Positions 1-8,309 of a stretch of 64,000 bases of DNA are shown one piece after another (within the stretch, counting starts at the first letter, position 1; the number at the start of each line of letters is the position of its first letter). The DNA comes from Calothrix anomala FACHB-343 (GTDB lineage: Bacteria; Cyanobacteriota; Cyanobacteriia; Cyanobacteriales; Nostocaceae). The position numbers and the translations under genes were made by a program. The DNA lies in the NCBI RefSeq assembly GCF_014696435.1, contig NZ_JACJQG010000018.1, positions 58,614-122,613 on the forward strand, read 5' to 3'. The notes beneath the pieces are model-generated. The model was not told the DNA's origin. It did no database searches and saw nothing but the letters and a program-made list of their open reading frames with translations.

Positions 1-101
1 AAAAAGGGGGGAAATACAATCAAAGTCCACGGCAGTTGCTTCAAGTCGGGAAACCCGCCCAACGCACTGCCTCCCCTTTTTAAGGGGGATTTAGGGGGAT
101 C
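1..101. repeat. GATCCCCC/GGGGGATC palindromic repeat, with nested element
   Basis: This is the right part of a palindromic repeat whose arms are C-rich and G-rich and which ends GGGGGATC at 101; the left end is cut by the window. Related copies lie at 12627-12706 and 13931-14006. Positions of about 26-73 hold a second element (GGCAGTTGCTTCAAG... ACGCACTGCC) that also occurs at 49720-49764, so one repeat is nested in another. The stretch from 102 to 446 holds no gene; it ends in an STRR (GACCATT/GACTATT heptamers, about 400-450). Confidence 0.6.
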
Positions 102-446
102 TAAAACTTTTTGCTACCAACGACAGGACTTTTAAAACATCCTCTAAACTCGACTTTATCCATTTTTACGAAGCCCAAAACCCGACGCTGAAACCATTAC
201 GGGATGGTAGTTTTAGTTTTTGGACTTGAGTCCACATCAGTGACATGGAAAAAGTATTTGCCAAAAAACCAGGATTTTTGCCGGATAAGGAAAGCCAAGT
301 TCTTAATTTTGGATAAAGTCGAGCTAAAGGCAGAAATATAAGCTTAACCTACTAGATATGTTACAAACATCAATTTCCTGATAATCATTACCAATGAGAA
401 ATGACCATTGACTATTGACCATTGACTATTGACCATTGACCATTGA

Positions 447-977
447 CTATAATGTCAACTCTCGCCAAGTTCTTTGACCGACAATTCCATCTACTAATAA
501 ACTCCGCCGATTTTGAAATGCTTTTACAGCTGCTTCTGTCAAAGGGCCAAATATCCCATCAATGCGCATTCCATAGCCATTAGCAATTAGTAGCTTTTGC
601 AAGACTTTTACAGAAATACCTGAACTACCAAAACGTAAAATTGGCAAGGTTTGACTATTATAATTTTTGACTCTGGCTTTGACGATTAAACTATCTGCAA
701 TAACAGAGCGAGGATACCCTATAAGATTTCTGTCAAGTTCTTTTAATAAATGTTCTTGCTGTACTTGAGAAGATAATGGCTGACTTAGAGAATTACCATC
801 TGTCTCTATAAATTCTGGTGGTGTAATTTGCGCAGTGGAAACTACCTGAAGTGACTGACTCTGGATAAAGTTCTGTATCTCGTTTTCTTCATGAAGCGTT
901 TGCTGCTCTGGTATATCCAGTAAATATACTTGTCCTGTTGTTACCAAGCCCGTCATTAGCAGGCCAATTTCACTCAT
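447..977 (-). CDS. Peptidoglycan-binding domain protein (PG_binding_1)
   Basis: This small protein ends in a PG_binding_1 domain of about 60 residues. The hallmarks are visible: LRFGSSG at the start, VLQKLL, DGIFGPLTEAAVKAFQ, and a closing VDGIVGQRTWREL. Domains of this family bind cell-wall glycan. The frame is open up to a TTG at 1103, but the first ATG with sensible downstream sequence is at 977 (176 aa); neither start has a clear ribosome binding site, so the N-terminus is uncertain. No signal peptide is convincing in the ATG form, while the TTG form adds a hydrophobic N-terminal stretch. The domain closely resembles that of the 84-aa protein encoded at 1696-1950, so the two are probably tandem paralogues. 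The stop codon TAG lies inside an STRR tract. Confidence 0.75.
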   Translation of the reverse strand: MSEIGLLMTGLVTTGQVYLLDIPEQQTLHEENEIQNFIQSQSLQVVSTAQITPPEFIETDGNSLSQPLSSQVQQEHLLKELDRNLIGYPRSVIADSLIVKARVKNYNSQTLPILRFGSSGISVKVLQKLLIANGYGMRIDGIFGPLTEAAVKAFQNRRSLLVDGIVGQRTWRELTL

Positions 978-1147
978 ATAGTTCGTTCTACTAACACCAA
1001 TATTCCTTTTGACATCAACAACTGCTATTATTCCGGAATAAAGTATAGGCAAAAATAAAAAAGATTCGGAGAATAATAGTAATTCATAATTTGTAATTAG
1101 CAATTAATAATTAATAAATATCAGATTGAATCTGGATTGACACTGGT

Positions 1148-1245
1148 TATACCAAATCAAATAATGTTGGCGACATATCAATATATTCTAGAGGGCATGG
1201 CACTGCCATAACCCTACAATCTGTCACATTATTTTTTTTAATTCG
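1148..1245 (-). mobile_element. MITE-like element, family B
   Basis: This non-coding palindromic element runs from TATACCAAAT, through a GGCGACATATCAATATATTC segment and a GGGCATGGCACTGCC core, to ACAATCTGTC. The same order in the opposite orientation is found at 23278-23386 and 33227-33306. It has no open frame and fits a miniature element mobilised in trans. Confidence 0.5.
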
Positions 1246-1695
1246 GATTAAATTTTTTATTGGCTAAAAATTGCGATCGTTTGCATACAAAATATGGTAG
1301 GTAAATAAATATATTCCCTACCTATAGAGCAATACGGTTCAGTTAGCCTCAAAAACAAGATTTGGTGTAGGTTGGGTTGAGGGACGAAACCCAACATTTC
1401 CAGGGGTTTGTTCGGTTTACACACGGTAAGCCCAACCTTGTATCTTAAGAGTATCGTTCGAGAAAACACTGTAAATCTAAATGTTTGACTTGAGAGATTT
1501 AATACTTAGGAGTCGTGTAAAAATAAATTGAACAATTTAATATTTGTAGTGCGGGCATCTTGCCCGCGCGAGCAAGATGCTCGCACTACTTATTTTTACT
1601 TGATGCCTTATTAGTTTGACGGGAGATTATATAATTTGATGTTAATTAGCATACAGTTACTTGAGGGTTAATTTCTCTGCTGAGTTCGACTGATG
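1246..1695. other. Gene-free stretch with a perfect hairpin
   Basis: No gene is supported here. Positions 1546-1563 (GTAGTGCGGGCATCTTGC) and 1572-1589 form an almost perfect inverted repeat of 18 nt with an 8-nt loop, a REP-type hairpin. It lies downstream of neither neighbour in terminator position, so it is probably an interspersed repeat. Confidence 0.4.
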
Positions 1696-1950
1696 CTAAT
1701 TAGCTAACTCGCGCCAAGTTCTTTGACCAACTATACCATCTGCCTTTAAATTTCGCTGACTTTGAAACGCTTTAACGGCAGTTTCAGTTAACGCACCAAA
1801 AACACCGTCAACTTTAATCGCATAGCGGTTATTTATTAACAGCCGTTGTAAAACTCTGACAGCATCACCCGCATCACCAAAACGTAGGTTTGGCAAACCG
1901 ACGTTAGATGTAGCCTGTGTATTTAAAGGTTGTGCTTGATTTGTTTCCAT
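1696..1950 (-). CDS. Small peptidoglycan-binding domain protein
   Basis: This 84-aa protein is almost entirely one PG_binding_1 domain: a short Gln/Thr-rich N-terminus (METNQAQPLNTQ), then LPNLRFGDAGDAVRVLQRLL, VDGVFGALTETAVKAFQ and a closing ADGIVGQRTWRELAN. It starts at an ATG without an obvious ribosome binding site. It has no signal peptide and no catalytic domain, so it can only be a wall-binding module. The protein encoded at 447-977 carries a very similar domain. It is a shorter paralogue or a domain left over from a longer gene. Confidence 0.75.
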   Translation of the reverse strand: METNQAQPLNTQATSNVGLPNLRFGDAGDAVRVLQRLLINNRYAIKVDGVFGALTETAVKAFQSQRNLKADGIVGQRTWRELAN

Positions 1951-2089
1951 AATTAGGGGCTAGGGAAGGGGACAAGGAGGACAATTGTACAGACGCGATT
2001 CATCGCGTCTCTGAGCAATGACCAATAAAAAACGATCGCTCTCGATTAAAGTGTAGGCGATCGCTCATAAAATTGAAGTTTGTTGGTAA

Positions 2090-3181
2090 CTAACCAATAC
2101 CCTCAATGATAGGATGGAAGTAGAAAGCTATACCTAAGACTGTATAAGCGGCTAATAATAGAGTTCCTTCCAGCCAATTAGATTTACCATCAGAACTGAT
2201 ACTATTGGCAATTAGCACCGATACTGCCACCGCGACTAATTCAAAAGGTTGAAAATTTAAATCCATTGGTTGACCTAGCACCCAGCCAGCTATCACTAAT
2301 ACGGGAGCAACAAATAAAGCTATTTGCATACTCGATCCCACAGCGACGGAAAGAGAAAGATCCATTTTATCTTTCATCGCTACAGTCACGGCGGTAGCAT
2401 GTTCCGCAGCATTACCTACAATCGGGACAATAATTACCCCAGTAAATAGTGCTGTTAAACCTAACTGCGATGTCGCTACTTCTAAAGAATCAACGAGCAT
2501 TTCTGACTCTAAGGCAACAAAGAGCGTACATACTAGCAATACACCACTCCATAGCCAAAGATTTGGCTTTTTATGGCTAATTTCTTCTTCTTCTACCTCT
2601 ACCATACCCACATCATATAGATAAGAGTGGGTTTTCATGGAAAATAGCAGGGTGAGAGCATAGACCAAAATTAATACTATAGCCACAGCTACCGAGAAAT
2701 TTTGGATAGTTTGTTCGCCAATACCAGTAGAGGTAATTTGCATCGCTGTGGGTAATAATATGGCAATTACCGCCAAATTCATAGCCGAAGCATTTACCCG
2801 CGCGACAATGGGCTGAAATGTCTGTTCTTTATGACGCAGTCCGCCTAAAAGCATAGAAAGACCCATCACTAGTAGTAAGTTACCAATAATCGACCCGGTA
2901 ATACTGGCTTTAACTACATTGACAAATCCAGCATTTAGCGCCACCAGAGCAATAATTAGTTCCGTAGCATTCCCAAACGTTGCATTCAACAACCCCCCTA
3001 GAGAAGGGCCGACAACTACAGCTATTTCTTCTGTGGCTGTACCCATCCAAGCTGCTAAGGGGAGAATTGCTAATCCAGCTGTGATGAATACTACCAGTTC
3101 TCCCCATTCCAAATAATGGGCAGCCAAGGAAACTGGTATAAACAATAACAGTACGAGAAAGATAAGGTTTTTAACTGACAT
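2090..3181 (-). CDS. cax: Ca2+/H+ antiporter (CAX family)
   Basis: This 363-aa polytopic membrane protein belongs to the Ca2+:cation antiporter superfamily. About ten or eleven hydrophobic segments are visible. The two inverted alpha-repeat signatures of the family are clear: GNATELIIALVALNAG in the N-terminal half and GNAAEHATAVTVAMKDKMDL in the C-terminal half. Between them lies an acidic loop (VEVEEEEI), as in plant and bacterial CAX proteins. Its role is to export Ca2+ from the cytoplasm in exchange for protons. The length matches the family and the ATG at 3181 starts right before the first membrane helix. It stands alone with no operon partner. Confidence 0.93.
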   Translation of the reverse strand: MSVKNLIFLVLLLFIPVSLAAHYLEWGELVVFITAGLAILPLAAWMGTATEEIAVVVGPSLGGLLNATFGNATELIIALVALNAGFVNVVKASITGSIIGNLLLVMGLSMLLGGLRHKEQTFQPIVARVNASAMNLAVIAILLPTAMQITSTGIGEQTIQNFSVAVAIVLILVYALTLLFSMKTHSYLYDVGMVEVEEEEISHKKPNLWLWSGVLLVCTLFVALESEMLVDSLEVATSQLGLTALFTGVIIVPIVGNAAEHATAVTVAMKDKMDLSLSVAVGSSMQIALFVAPVLVIAGWVLGQPMDLNFQPFELVAVAVSVLIANSISSDGKSNWLEGTLLLAAYTVLGIAFYFHPIIEGIG

Positions 3182-3221
3182 CGATCGCTTTGAGTTAAGG
3201 GCATTTAGTCACCGATTTAAT

Positions 3222-3452
3222 AGTCAATGGTCAATGGTCAAGGGTCAATAGTCAACAGTATGGGCAGGGGGCAGGGGGCAGGGAGCAGGGAGCAGGGGGC
3301 AGGGGGCAGGGAGCAGGGGGCAGGGAGCAGGGGGACAAGGAAGACAAGGAGGACAAGGAAGACAAGGGGGACAAGGAGGACTAATGACTAATGACTAATG
3401 ACCATTGACCATTGACCATTGACCATTGACCATTGACTATTGACTATTGACA
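3222..3452. repeat. Cluster of heptanucleotide STRR tracts
   Basis: Consecutive tracts of short tandemly repeated repeats: TCAATGG/TCAATAG heptamers (about 3222-3260), a GGGCAGG/GGAGCAGG tract (3262-3333), GGACAAG/GAAGACAAG (3333-3378) and GACCATT/GACTAAT heptamers (3379-3450). This is typical of Nostocales intergenic DNA. The rest of the gap up to the gene at 3847 shows no coding sequence. Confidence 0.85.
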
Positions 3453-3846
3453 ATTCCGCGATTTTACGGTTTCGGTTTTGATGGCAGATATGTAATATAA
3501 GATTGAGTTTTAAGTAGGTTTTGCAATGTTTTGTAGCAAAACTATAACTAGAGGTTGATATTTTATCGTAAAAATGCGGTTTAATATATTAAAAGACAAT
3601 TAAGTTTATTGGCTCGACCAAATAAACTCCCAAATAGGGGTTTTTCGATGGATAATAATTTAATTGCTTTTGGGAAAGGTCTGTGCGATAACGCAGATTT
3701 CCCGCTATACTAAAACCGCTTTCTTGGAAGGGCTGTATACCATCGTTGTTATCGGTACGGATTTTGGGTTAAAGCCTGTGAAGAAAGTTTTATAGATCCG
3801 TTTTTGTCGTAATTGCAAGTTTTTTTTGATTTTGGATAACAGATAC

Positions 3847-6576
3847 ATGACTTCTGCTGCTGAACTGCCAGCTAGCTCTGGCTCTACATTTACGTCACAA
3901 TACGATGCGAAACACACCCCGCAAAGCGATCCCCTGAGAACGGCGACGGGTGTGTATGTCACGGTACACGGTCATTTTTACCAGCCACCGCGTGAAAATC
4001 CTTATCTAGACGCGATTGAACGCCAACCTAGCGCGTCGCCTTTTCACGATTGGAATGAGCGGATTCACTGGGAATGCTATCGTCCGAATGCCTTTGCTAG
4101 GGTGTTAAATGACCGGGGCGAAGTCATTGATATTGTGAATAATTACGAGTATTTGAGCTTTAATATCGGCCCCACGTTGATGTCGTGGCTAGAACGCTAC
4201 GATGTGGAGGTTTATCAGCGAATTTTGGAGGCTGATGCTAAAAGTTCCCAGCGCTTGAATGGTCATGGTAATGCGATCGCGCAAGTATACAATCACATCA
4301 TCATGCCTCTGGCTAACGAACGCGATAAGTATACGCAAATTCGTTGGGGCAAAGAAGACTTCCGCTCCCGCTTTGGGCGCGATCCCGAAGGTATGTGGTT
4401 GGCAGAAGCGGCTGTAGATTATGCCACTTTAGAGGCTTTGGTGGCGGAAGGAATTCGCTTTATTGTCCTCGCACCATCGCAAGCACAACGCTGTCGTCCG
4501 CTACCAACAAAAGACGATCCCCAGCCAGAATGGCATGAGGTTGGCGGTAGTCAGATTGATCCCACCCGTCCCTATCGTTGTTATTTAAAGCCGACATTGA
4601 GTATTGCATCCTCACCTCTCAATGCAGTCTCTGACAAGGCTACCTTGGATGATGCAGAATCCTTAGCTGGATTACCTTATATTGATATTTTCTTCTACGA
4701 CGGCCCGATATCACGGGATATGGGTTTTAGTGATGTTGTCTATAGTTCCAATCATTTAGCAGCAAGGATCGGTTCTGCAGTCCGTGGGGATCATCGTCCA
4801 GCGCAATTAATTTCTGTCGCCACCGATGGGGAAACCTTTGGACATCATAAAAAAGGAACTGAGAAAACCTTAGCCTATGGTTTTATCAATGAGTTTCCTC
4901 AGCACGGTTGGACAGTAACTAACTATGCACATTACCTAAGTTTAAACAGTCCCGCTTGGGAAGTAGAATTAAAGCCCATCACCGCTTGGAGTTGCGCCCA
5001 CGGTGTTGATAGATGGCAAGATGATTGTGGTTGCGGTGGTGAAGGCAGTCTTTGGCATCAAAAATGGCGTCGTCCCCTGCGAAATGCCTTAAATTGGCTG
5101 CGGGATCGGTTAATTGAAGTGTATGAAGAGTATGGAAAGCAATTTTTCCGCGATCCCTGGCTAGCAAGAGATGAGTATATTCAAGTAATTCGCGATCGCT
5201 CTGCTACCAATGTTAGCCGTTTTCTCAATCACCATCAAACTCACAAACTCACCGCCGCCGAACAAGTAGATGCTTTGCGTTTATTAGAAATGCAGCGTCA
5301 TGCTTTGTTGATGTTTACTAGTTGTGGCTGGTTTTTTGAAGAACTTTCTCGCCCAGAAGGGACACAGATTCTCCGTTATGCTGCCCGTGCTTTAGAATTA
5401 GCTGGGGATGTGGCGGGGATGCAATTAGAAAAAGGCTTCCTCAAACGTTTAGGTTTAGCCCCTAGTAATATCGATCATTTCAAACATGGTGCGGAAGTTT
5501 ATCGCCAATCAGTGTTAACTGCCCAAATTAGTTTAAAGCAGGTAGCAGCCCATTATGCGATTACTTCTTTGTTTGCCAATCATCGACCGACAGAAAGCTA
5601 TAATTTCCTAACTGCACAAGATACTCATGGCAAACATCCCCATGTATCTCAAAAACATGTTTACTGCTACAGCGCTAATGAGTTAGATTACCAGCTACAA
5701 CGCATGGGATCGCTAACTTTGGCGGTTGGTCATTTGCGCTTGGTGTCAGATATTACCTGGGAAAGTGAAGATTTAGTGTTTGCAGTTCTCCATTTAGGCG
5801 GCTGGGATTTTCACTGCTGCATTCAGCCTTTTGCGGGGAGACGAGACTACAGCCAAATTAAAGAAAAGCTGTTTGTGTCTTTAGAACAAGCTAGTGCAGC
5901 CAAAACTATTTTGATGATGACGCAGTTATTTAGTGACGAAACCTTTAGCTTAGAAAATCTCTTTGCTGAGGAACGCCACAGAATTATGCGGTTGTTGAGT
6001 CAAGAAACACTGACAAGACTAGACCAGCTTTATACTCAAACTTACCGGGATAATTACGGCATTATTGCAGCCTTTCACCGAGATGAATTAGCTGTACCGC
6101 GAGAATTGCAAGTAGCGGCGGAGATTGCCTTAGGTTATCGTTCTATGACAACATTGCGATCGCTTGAGCAAGATATCACCGATGTGCAATTAAGTTTAAG
6201 TTATATCGTGGAATTAGAAGCGATCGCCAACGAAGCCAAGCACATGCGCTGTCAGCTAGATATTCCCGAAGGTAAACAGATATTAGAACAGTTGATTATG
6301 CGCCTACTTTGGCAATTGTTGCACGATCCCAACGGCAATTGGGATGCAGATATCCAAGTTCTAGAACGGTTAATTGATACCGCATATCAGCTAAACTTGG
6401 GCATTTCCTTGCATCGATCCCAAGAACTGTATTTCAGCTGCTTGCAAACTCAAATATTACCCCTGTGTATTTCAAATATTAATCATGGGCGAGGTAATTC
6501 ACAATGCGATCGCTTGTTGAAACTAGGACAAAAATTAGGCGTTGACATGAATGGCATGATCAATCAATTGCGTTAG
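3847..6576 (+). CDS. Glycoside hydrolase family 57 protein with DUF3536
   Basis: This large protein of 909 aa has the N-terminal GH57 catalytic barrel (VTVHGHFYQPPRENPYLD near residue 40, typical of the family's first motif; IDIFFYDGPISRDMGF; SVATDGETFGHHKKGTEKTL) followed by a DUF3536 region that fills the C-terminal half. GH57 enzymes act on alpha-glucans such as glycogen (alpha-amylase, branching or 4-alpha-glucanotransferase activities); which one applies here cannot be read from the sequence. The frame extends to a TTG at 3826, but the ATG at 3847 is the better start. It is a single-gene unit. The family is widespread in cyanobacteria and the length is normal. Confidence 0.9.
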   Translation: MTSAAELPASSGSTFTSQYDAKHTPQSDPLRTATGVYVTVHGHFYQPPRENPYLDAIERQPSASPFHDWNERIHWECYRPNAFARVLNDRGEVIDIVNNYEYLSFNIGPTLMSWLERYDVEVYQRILEADAKSSQRLNGHGNAIAQVYNHIIMPLANERDKYTQIRWGKEDFRSRFGRDPEGMWLAEAAVDYATLEALVAEGIRFIVLAPSQAQRCRPLPTKDDPQPEWHEVGGSQIDPTRPYRCYLKPTLSIASSPLNAVSDKATLDDAESLAGLPYIDIFFYDGPISRDMGFSDVVYSSNHLAARIGSAVRGDHRPAQLISVATDGETFGHHKKGTEKTLAYGFINEFPQHGWTVTNYAHYLSLNSPAWEVELKPITAWSCAHGVDRWQDDCGCGGEGSLWHQKWRRPLRNALNWLRDRLIEVYEEYGKQFFRDPWLARDEYIQVIRDRSATNVSRFLNHHQTHKLTAAEQVDALRLLEMQRHALLMFTSCGWFFEELSRPEGTQILRYAARALELAGDVAGMQLEKGFLKRLGLAPSNIDHFKHGAEVYRQSVLTAQISLKQVAAHYAITSLFANHRPTESYNFLTAQDTHGKHPHVSQKHVYCYSANELDYQLQRMGSLTLAVGHLRLVSDITWESEDLVFAVLHLGGWDFHCCIQPFAGRRDYSQIKEKLFVSLEQASAAKTILMMTQLFSDETFSLENLFAEERHRIMRLLSQETLTRLDQLYTQTYRDNYGIIAAFHRDELAVPRELQVAAEIALGYRSMTTLRSLEQDITDVQLSLSYIVELEAIANEAKHMRCQLDIPEGKQILEQLIMRLLWQLLHDPNGNWDADIQVLERLIDTAYQLNLGISLHRSQELYFSCLQTQILPLCISNINHGRGNSQCDRLLKLGQKLGVDMNGMINQLR

Positions 6577-6613
6577 TTAATCCCACAATCCCGCCGTCAC
6601 CCTCCAAGGGTGC

Positions 6614-6712
6614 GGCTAATTGAACAAAACCCACCTGCGTGGGCTAAAAAAATTCAGCCTGCTTGAGCAGGCTTTGTAACGATAGCCCCAGGCTTCCAGC
6701 CTGCGGGCGTTA
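6614..6712. repeat. REP-like hairpins after the GH57 gene
   Basis: A run of short inverted repeats: ACCCACCTGCGTGGGCT, then AGCCTGCTTGAGCAGGCT, then CCCCAGGCTTCCAGCCTGCGG. The same motif set occurs at 23399-23465. It could act in transcript 3'-end stability, but it is mainly an interspersed repeat. Confidence 0.55.
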
Positions 6713-6742
6713 TTTCGGTTATGCGAGAGAACTTTCTCCATA

Positions 6743-6768
6743 AATAAAACCCCGGTGACTAGCCGAGG
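6743..6768 (-). terminator. Rho-independent terminator of psb34
   Basis: Read on the minus strand, a 6-bp stem (CCTCGG/CCGGGG, one G-T pair) is followed by TTTTATTTAT. It lies about 50 bp past the psb34 stop codon and is correctly oriented for it. Confidence 0.6.
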
Positions 6769-6820
6769 CTGATGGGAGAAGTTTCAATGACGATTTGATA
6801 GCGATTAAGAAGGAAAAATT

Positions 6821-6991
6821 TTAGCTAACACCACAAGCAAACAATATCAACGCTGTAACTAATAAGGTTGCAACTGCGCCTTGGAAAGCGTAGCGACTTT
6901 GCTGTTCATCTGAAGGGTAAGCCGCGTAGTAAATTTCTGGTTCAGTTGCGTAGTTGTTGAGAATACCTTCTTCGTTAGTTGTTGTATACAT
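6821..6991 (-). CDS. psb34: Photosystem II assembly protein Psb34 (ssl1498 family)
   Basis: A 56-aa protein with an N-terminal segment rich in Tyr (EGILNNYATEPEIYYAAYPS) and a single C-terminal transmembrane helix ending FACGVS. This matches the Psb34 family, small thylakoid proteins that bind the CP47/RC47 intermediate during photosystem II assembly and take the site of high-light-inducible proteins. AGGA lies about 12 nt upstream of the ATG, an acceptable ribosome binding site. The terminator at 6743-6768 closes a monocistronic unit. It was found by translating the minus strand by eye; the start, stop and frame are unambiguous. Confidence 0.88.
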   Translation of the reverse strand: MYTTTNEEGILNNYATEPEIYYAAYPSDEQQSRYAFQGAVATLLVTALILFACGVS

Positions 6992-7312
6992 GGTTTGCTG
7001 TTCCTGGTTATTACCTTATGTAACTAAATTTAACGATTTTGTTACGAATGGTCAATAGGAGTTGACAACAAAAGCCTGATAGTATCCATAAGGGTGACTT
7101 ATTACAATTAGGACTTACGCAGTGTCAGATATTTTTCATGCTTTTTGTCAATGGTCAATAGTCCATAGTCCAAAAACCTGAATTTTGACTATTGACTTTT
7201 GACTTTTGACTACCCTTGTGAGGGTTTTTGTGTTCGGTGCGTAAGTCCTAACAATTTTCAGCTAAAAATACCACGCTCTCAGGGCACAGCATTGCTCATA
7301 CGTGTCAGCTTA

Positions 7313-7455
7313 TACCATTTTGAAAAAAGAACGCGACAGATGGGTAGTAGGGGCACGGCACCAGTAAGATAATTTGATATGCCAAAAGATTGCGGATGCC
7401 GTGCCCCTACAAAGAATTTATCTGTCTAAAAATAGCCTCTGTCTTATACCAATTT
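7313..7455. mobile_element. MITE-like element with palindromic core
   Basis: The ends TATACCATTTTGAA and TTATACCAATTTGAA bracket an internal inverted repeat GTAGGGGCACGGCA / TGCCGTGCCCCTAC, with further paired segments (GACAGAT/ATCTGTC). There is no open frame. The core is shared with the elements at 17614-17747 and 28005-28136 although the outer ends differ. The stretch 6992-7312 upstream holds only STRRs (about 7145-7210) and no gene. Confidence 0.6.
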
Positions 7456-7559
7456 GAAGAATGATCGCTACAAATGTAGGTTGGGTTGAGGAACGAAACC
7501 CAACACCCCAACGCCTTGTATATGTTGGTGAAGTACCTACAGTGACGCTTCGCGTACAC

Positions 7560-8008
7560 AGTAGGCTTCCCGTCTCATTCGCCGTTGCCTCGTTAAACTC
7601 ATGTTTAATTTGGTCTTACACAGCGTCTCTGGTCTTGCGACCTTTATCTCCTCAAGGGAGAACCCAGGCAGCCGCCCATCTTCCATAGGCAGTTTAATTT
7701 TTGTTCGTACAACATTCCTCGGATTTACTGCAATGGCATACCATCTAGAAATGTTCTTTCCCCGATCTCTGATGTTGCTGCGGCAAGTCTTACTACTTTG
7801 AAGTTAGCCTTTGTGTTCCATACAGTCGAGTGGGTCATCGACCAAGTTAATCTTATCAAAAAGGCGTGATTCAATCAATATTTTGCTCGTTTCGTCGTTG
7901 TGGTCTGAGCGGTTTTCGCACTTGCCAAATATGGTCAGACCACACTCCTCAACTCACGCGCAATTCATCTCAACACTGACCTGGGTACAGGTACAGTGTG
8001 AGCCTTCT
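7560..8008 (-). pseudogene. Possible degenerate coding remnant, unrecognised
   Basis: Reading the minus strand in one frame gives about 150 codons with only two stops and a plausible protein composition, with pieces such as FDKINLVDDPLDCMEH and IKLPMEDGRLPGFSLEEIK. No family was recognised and no start or ribosome binding site is present. It may be the remnant of a mobile-element or phage gene. The plus-strand frames over the same bases are short and look random. Confidence 0.25.
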
Positions 8009-8255
8009 TGCTGTTTAAGGTAAATGAAGTACGCGCTTCGGGGCATGGCAGTGCCAGTGCCCCTACAATCAACGATATAATCTGTACTTCACCAACTAGC
8101 AATCTGCTGTATCTAGTCATCTTGAGATGACTTTAGCTATTAGCAAGGAACTTCAGTTCCTTGCGGTAACTGGGTTATGCGTTAAGTTGACACCAATCGG
8201 CACTGCCGTGCCCCTACGATAGATGTGGTTCAAATACCTGATAAACTACTGTAAA
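8009..8255. mobile_element. MITE family C copy followed by half of a family A copy
   Basis: Positions 8009-8088 match, in reverse orientation, the elements at 22121-22200 and 27498-27580 (GCGCTTCGGGGCATGGCAGT core, ATCAACGATATAAT arm). Positions 8201-8255 match the right half of the element at 17614-17747 (TGCCGTGCCCCTAC, GATGTGGTTCAAAT, ACTGTAAA). The left half is missing, so this copy is truncated. Confidence 0.5.
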
Positions 8256-8309
8256 GTCTAATCTCCGCGTATTTGCGTCTCCCCTGAAAGCGCGTCAGCC
8301 CAAACCTGA

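Noticed and set aside
1257-1469. 70-aa minus-strand frame
   Set aside because: It lies in repeat-rich intergenic DNA, with no start signal and no recognisable protein.
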